Assembly: GCA_017522135.1 (NCBI GenBank)
Contig: JAFXAB010000043.1
Coordinates: 1 to 35,716 of the forward strand
DNA from: Bacteroidaceae bacterium
Lineage (GTDB): Bacteria; Bacteroidota; Bacteroidia; Bacteroidales; Barnesiellaceae_A
Direction: 5' to 3'
DNA: 35,716 bases
How positions within the stretch are numbered: position 1 is the first letter of the stretch; every line of letters starts with the position of its first letter. Of this stretch, positions 33,595 to 35,716 are shown one piece after another. Made by a program: the position numbers and the translations under genes. The notes under the pieces are model-generated. The model saw only the letters and a program-made list of their open reading frames with translations. It made no database searches and was not told where the DNA came from.

Positions 33595-34917
33595 ATGTAT
33601 AAATATAGTGATATATGGCATATAGCCTATCCTATTCTTATCAGTCTGGTGATGCAAACACTCATCAATATCACCGATACGGCCTATATGGGACGTGTCG
33701 GTGAGATAGAGTTGGGTGCAACGGCTCTCGTGTCGGTATATTACCTTACCATATATATGGCCATCTTTGGTTTCAGTGTTGGTGCACAGATATTTATAGG
33801 ACGACGCAACGGTGAGGGCAACTATGCCAAGATAGGCGATATCGTGATACAGGGTATACTCTTTCTTTTGGGTATTGCCGCGCTGTTTGCTCTGCTTTCA
33901 AAGTGCTTTTCGCCCAAGTTGTTGTCGAGTATTGTTGCCTCACCTTCCATATATGGAGCCTGTATCGAGTATCTCGATTGGCGTATATGGGGCTTGCTGT
34001 TCTCGGCAGTGAGTGTCATGTTTCGTGCATTCTTTGTGGGCATTACCCGCACTGCAGTGTTGATGTGGAACTCTGTTATACTCACACTCTCCAATGTTAT
34101 ATTGAATTATATATTTGTCTTTGGTGCATTAGGCGTGCCGGCTATGGGTATTGCCGGTGCGGCATTGGGCTCTGTCGTGGCCGAGGCATTGGCGATGTTA
34201 CATTTTGTAATATATGCCATTATGAAACTCGACCTTAAATACTATGGATTTAGTGCGCGTATCAAGTACTCGCCCGATATTATTCGTGGTATTCTCTCTC
34301 TGTCGGTGTGGACCATGTTGCAAAACTTCCTTACACATGCCGTATGGTTTGTCTTTTTCTTGGCTATCGAGCACTTGGGCGAGGTGCAACTTGCCATTAC
34401 CAACATTGTGCGCAGTGGATCTTCGTTGCTGTTTATGCCTATCATAGCATTTGCCTCTACAGCAAGTACGTTGGTAAGTAATGCATTGGGCGCGTCGCGA
34501 GTTTCCGATGTCTCTTTTATTATACGACGTTGTGTTACTATGGCCTATGCTGTGATAGTGCCTATGATGGTGATAGTGGCATTTATACCGCAAACATTCA
34601 TGAGCGTATTTACCAACGATGCGGCTATCTTGCAAGGTTCGGTGGCATCGGTATATGTGATGTTGGGATTTAACCTCATAGCCATACCCGCCTGCATCTT
34701 GTTTCACTCGGTTTCGGGTACGGGCAACACGCGTCTGGCTCTGGGTATAGAGATAGGTGCTACTATCTTGTATGCAGTGGCTATTTATGTCATAATATTC
34801 TACTTGCAAGCCGATGTAGCCGTATGTTGGTCGGTCGAATATATCTATTGGACAATGATACTTCTTGGCTCGTTGCTGTACTTTAAATATGGAAAGTGGA
34901 GCAATAGAACGTTGTAG
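33595..34917 (+). CDS. MATE-family efflux transporter
   Basis: The 440-residue membrane protein has twelve predicted segments in two halves, as in MATE (NorM/DinF-type) exporters. The start has PILISLVMQTLINITDTAYMGRVG and the first half ends with the usual loop after YIFVFGALGVPAMGIAGAALGS (split: YIFVFGALGVP, AMGIAGAALGS). It should export organic cations or drugs using Na+ or H+. The substrate is unknown. It lies 22 bp after the panD terminator and has a TAG stop, showing that TAG is a normal stop in this genome. Confidence 0.92.
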   Translation: MYKYSDIWHIAYPILISLVMQTLINITDTAYMGRVGEIELGATALVSVYYLTIYMAIFGFSVGAQIFIGRRNGEGNYAKIGDIVIQGILFLLGIAALFALLSKCFSPKLLSSIVASPSIYGACIEYLDWRIWGLLFSAVSVMFRAFFVGITRTAVLMWNSVILTLSNVILNYIFVFGALGVPAMGIAGAALGSVVAEALAMLHFVIYAIMKLDLKYYGFSARIKYSPDIIRGILSLSVWTMLQNFLTHAVWFVFFLAIEHLGEVQLAITNIVRSGSSLLFMPIIAFASTASTLVSNALGASRVSDVSFIIRRCVTMAYAVIVPMMVIVAFIPQTFMSVFTNDAAILQGSVASVYVMLGFNLIAIPACILFHSVSGTGNTRLALGIEIGATILYAVAIYVIIFYLQADVAVCWSVEYIYWTMILLGSLLYFKYGKWSNRTL

Positions 34918-35023
34918 ATAATCGTAGCGAGAGGAGTGCGAAAAAAACTGTTTTTTTAACCTCTTTGTATACAGTGTGTTACTATGTAGTGATAAAAAAA
35001 TTGTATAATTTTCGGACAAAACG

Positions 35024-35054
35024 CTTGCCGGAAATAAAAAAAGTAGTACCTTTG
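35024..35054 (+). promoter_or_regulatory. Promoter of the SRP RNA and tRNA-Thr
   Basis: CTTG at 35024-35027 and TACCTTTG at 35047-35054 (exact -7 match) are separated by 19 bp. The predicted transcript start is at or near 35060, the first base of the RNA's closing helix. Confidence 0.65.
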
Positions 35055-35059
35055 TGCTC

Positions 35060-35157
35060 GGGTAAGTCCTACACGACCAGCTCCCTGTGAATCCCCCCAG
35101 GACTTGACCGTAGCAAGGGTAGTAGGTCGTAGCGGTGCGATGTGGTAAGCTTACCCT
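35060..35157 (+). ncRNA. ffs: Small bacterial signal recognition particle RNA (4.5S-like)
   Basis: The ends pair as GGGTAAG/CTTACCC (35060-35066 with 35150-35156) and ACGACC pairs with GGTCGT inside. Between them is the helix-8 layout of small SRP RNA: GTGAATCCCCCCAGG on one side and AGCAAGG on the other. The tip that normally shows a GGAA-type tetraloop reads ACTTGACCGT here. It would bind Ffh for membrane targeting of nascent proteins. It lies just upstream of tRNA-Thr on the same transcript. Confidence 0.8.
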
Positions 35158-35161
35158 TCCT

Positions 35162-35235
35162 GCCTCTTTAGCTCAGTTGGCCAGAGCACGTGATTTGTAA
35201 TCTCGGGGTCGTTGGTTCGAATCCGACAAGAGGCT
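35162..35235 (+). tRNA. tRNA-Thr (anticodon TGT)
   Basis: The acceptor stem is GCCTCTT/AAGAGGC, the D arm GCTC/GAGC, the anticodon loop TTTGTAA (anticodon TGT), and the T arm GTTGG TTCGAAT CCGAC. The discriminator is T and CCA is not encoded. It follows the SRP RNA by a few bases and is followed by a terminator. Confidence 0.94.
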
Positions 35236-35246
35236 CAAAAGAAATG

Positions 35247-35277
35247 ACGCTCGACAGCATTGTCGGGCGTTTTTTTT
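35247..35277 (+). terminator. Terminator after tRNA-Thr(TGT)
   Basis: A 10-bp stem, ACGCTCGACA/TGTCGGGCGT with one U-G pair, has a 4-nt loop (GCAT) and is followed by seven or more T. It closes the SRP RNA-tRNA transcript. Confidence 0.92.
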
Positions 35278-35355
35278 ATATGTTCTTTTGTCCAAAATCC
35301 ACATAAACGGGGAAAAATATACCACCCGCACAAGGGAAATATCACATAAACGTAG

Positions 35356-35410
35356 GGACGCAATTGTATTGCGTCCGTTTCCCCGAGGCGTGTGTTTCCC
35401 CAAGGCGTGC
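35356..35410. repeat. Palindrome followed by a 17-bp tandem duplication
   Basis: GGACGCAAT/ATTGCGTCC is a 9-bp perfect stem with a 3-nt loop (35356-35376). It is joined directly to two copies of GTTTCCCCRAGGCGTGY (35377-35393, 35394-35410), which differ at two positions. This type of GC-rich palindrome in an AT-rich gap looks like a dispersed genomic repeat. Confidence 0.7.
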
Positions 35411-35558
35411 GTGTTTTTGGAAAAATAGCGAGAAAAAACATACCCCCACCCGCCAAATGGTAACCTTCGCGCGGGTGTATCGATGATATTGTTTTTGTGA
35501 AATTTACTTATCTGACAATCAACAAATTACCCACCCATGTGAAAAAACGTCAAAATTG

Positions 35559-35591
35559 TTTGTGATATTGTAAATTCTTTTGTTAAATTTG
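35559..35591 (+). promoter_or_regulatory. Promoter of the gene at the right edge
   Basis: TTTG (35559-35562) and TAAATTTG (35584-35591) both match the consensus exactly and are 21 bp apart. The leader to the ATG at 35677 would be about 80 nt, longer than others in the window. Confidence 0.65.
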
Positions 35592-35676
35592 CCTTGACAA
35601 TGGCTTGCAGGCGCGATTATGTATCCTTGCCGTTACTTGTCCATGTCGCACTATATAACACATAAACATCAATACA

Positions 35677-35716
35677 ATGAACAGACTACACCGAATATTT
35701 ACCACCTTGATAATCA
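35677..35716 (+). CDS. Start of an unknown gene, cut by the window edge
   Basis: Thirteen codons are visible: MNRLHRIFTTLII. Basic residues followed by hydrophobic ones suggest the beginning of a signal peptide or membrane anchor. The strong promoter 85 bp upstream supports a real gene. Nothing can be said about its product. Confidence 0.6.
   Translation, partial: MNRLHRIFTTLII

Larger units (their letters stand above)
35278..35676. other. About 400 bp without a gene, with small repeats and a promoter
   Basis: It contains a palindrome at 35356-35376, a two-copy 17-bp tandem repeat at 35377-35410 and, near the end, the promoter for the next gene. Short open frames antisense to the tRNA region here are not supported: no conserved motif, and they overlap tRNA and terminator. 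Confidence 0.6.

Noticed and set aside
34198..35019. A 273-residue open frame antisense to the MATE gene
   Set aside because: Low-complexity Tyr/Arg/His-rich composition, no domain, and full overlap with a well-supported transporter.
35173..35456. Short minus-strand open frames over the tRNA-Thr region
   Set aside because: They overlap the tRNA, its terminator and the palindrome, with no conserved features.

Overview
The window is a stretch of a Bacteroidales (Bacteroidota) chromosome, most likely from a gut-type anaerobe. Several things point there. Promoters repeatedly match the Bacteroidota pattern TTTG-N19-21-TAnnTTTG. The window carries families largely typical of the phylum (DUF4270, DUF4293, Omp28-like proteins, a BACON-like lipoprotein, type-A-like C-terminal sorting domains). 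It also has anaerobic [FeFe]-hydrogenase machinery. TAG is used as an ordinary stop, for example in the Crp/Fnr and MATE genes. I cannot name the genus.

Layout. Positions 18-5228, all minus strand: tRNA-Arg(ACG), a patatin fused to a predicted outer-membrane barrel, an MBL-fold hydrolase, rsmG, and an AAA ATPase of the DUF4143 type. A three-copy 33-bp repeat covers the promoter region of the ATPase gene. Positions 5454-8754: rmuC (+) and guaA (-) converge on two nearly identical strong hairpins. Positions 8804-13225 (-): a probable operon of an RluA-type pseudouridine synthase, a DUF4293 membrane protein, an MgtC-like protein and a CPA2 antiporter. Positions 13500-14141 (+): a Crp/Fnr-family regulator.

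Positions 14239-21480 (-): a compact five-gene operon of exported proteins. It encodes two Omp28-like paralogues (only one keeps the CxxC), a 159-aa sorting-domain protein, a 253-aa protein with a Fibrobacter-paralogous-type domain, and a 722-aa chitobiase-like-domain protein. It is read from a near-consensus promoter at 21551-21581. This is the least explained gene set in the window.

Positions 22107-27675 (+): the [FeFe]-hydrogenase locus, with a hydrogenase gene followed by hydE, hydG, hydF and a BACON-like lipoprotein. The hydrogenase frame is broken by an in-frame TAG at codon 74. All iron-sulfur and H-cluster ligands lie after the break, and the three maturases are intact. Just upstream is a 15-codon ORF that looks like the severed start of a parA gene.

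Positions 27830-32031 (-): a one-polypeptide AAA ATPase plus DUF4435/TOPRIM-like protein (possible PARIS/OLD-like defence gene) behind a triplicated 75-bp promoter unit, then tRNA-Thr(CGT), a DUF4270 lipoprotein and a short starch-synthase-like protein. Positions 32282-34917 (+): panC, panD and a MATE transporter. Positions 35060-35235 (+): SRP RNA and tRNA-Thr(TGT). The window ends in the first codons of another gene, which has a good promoter.
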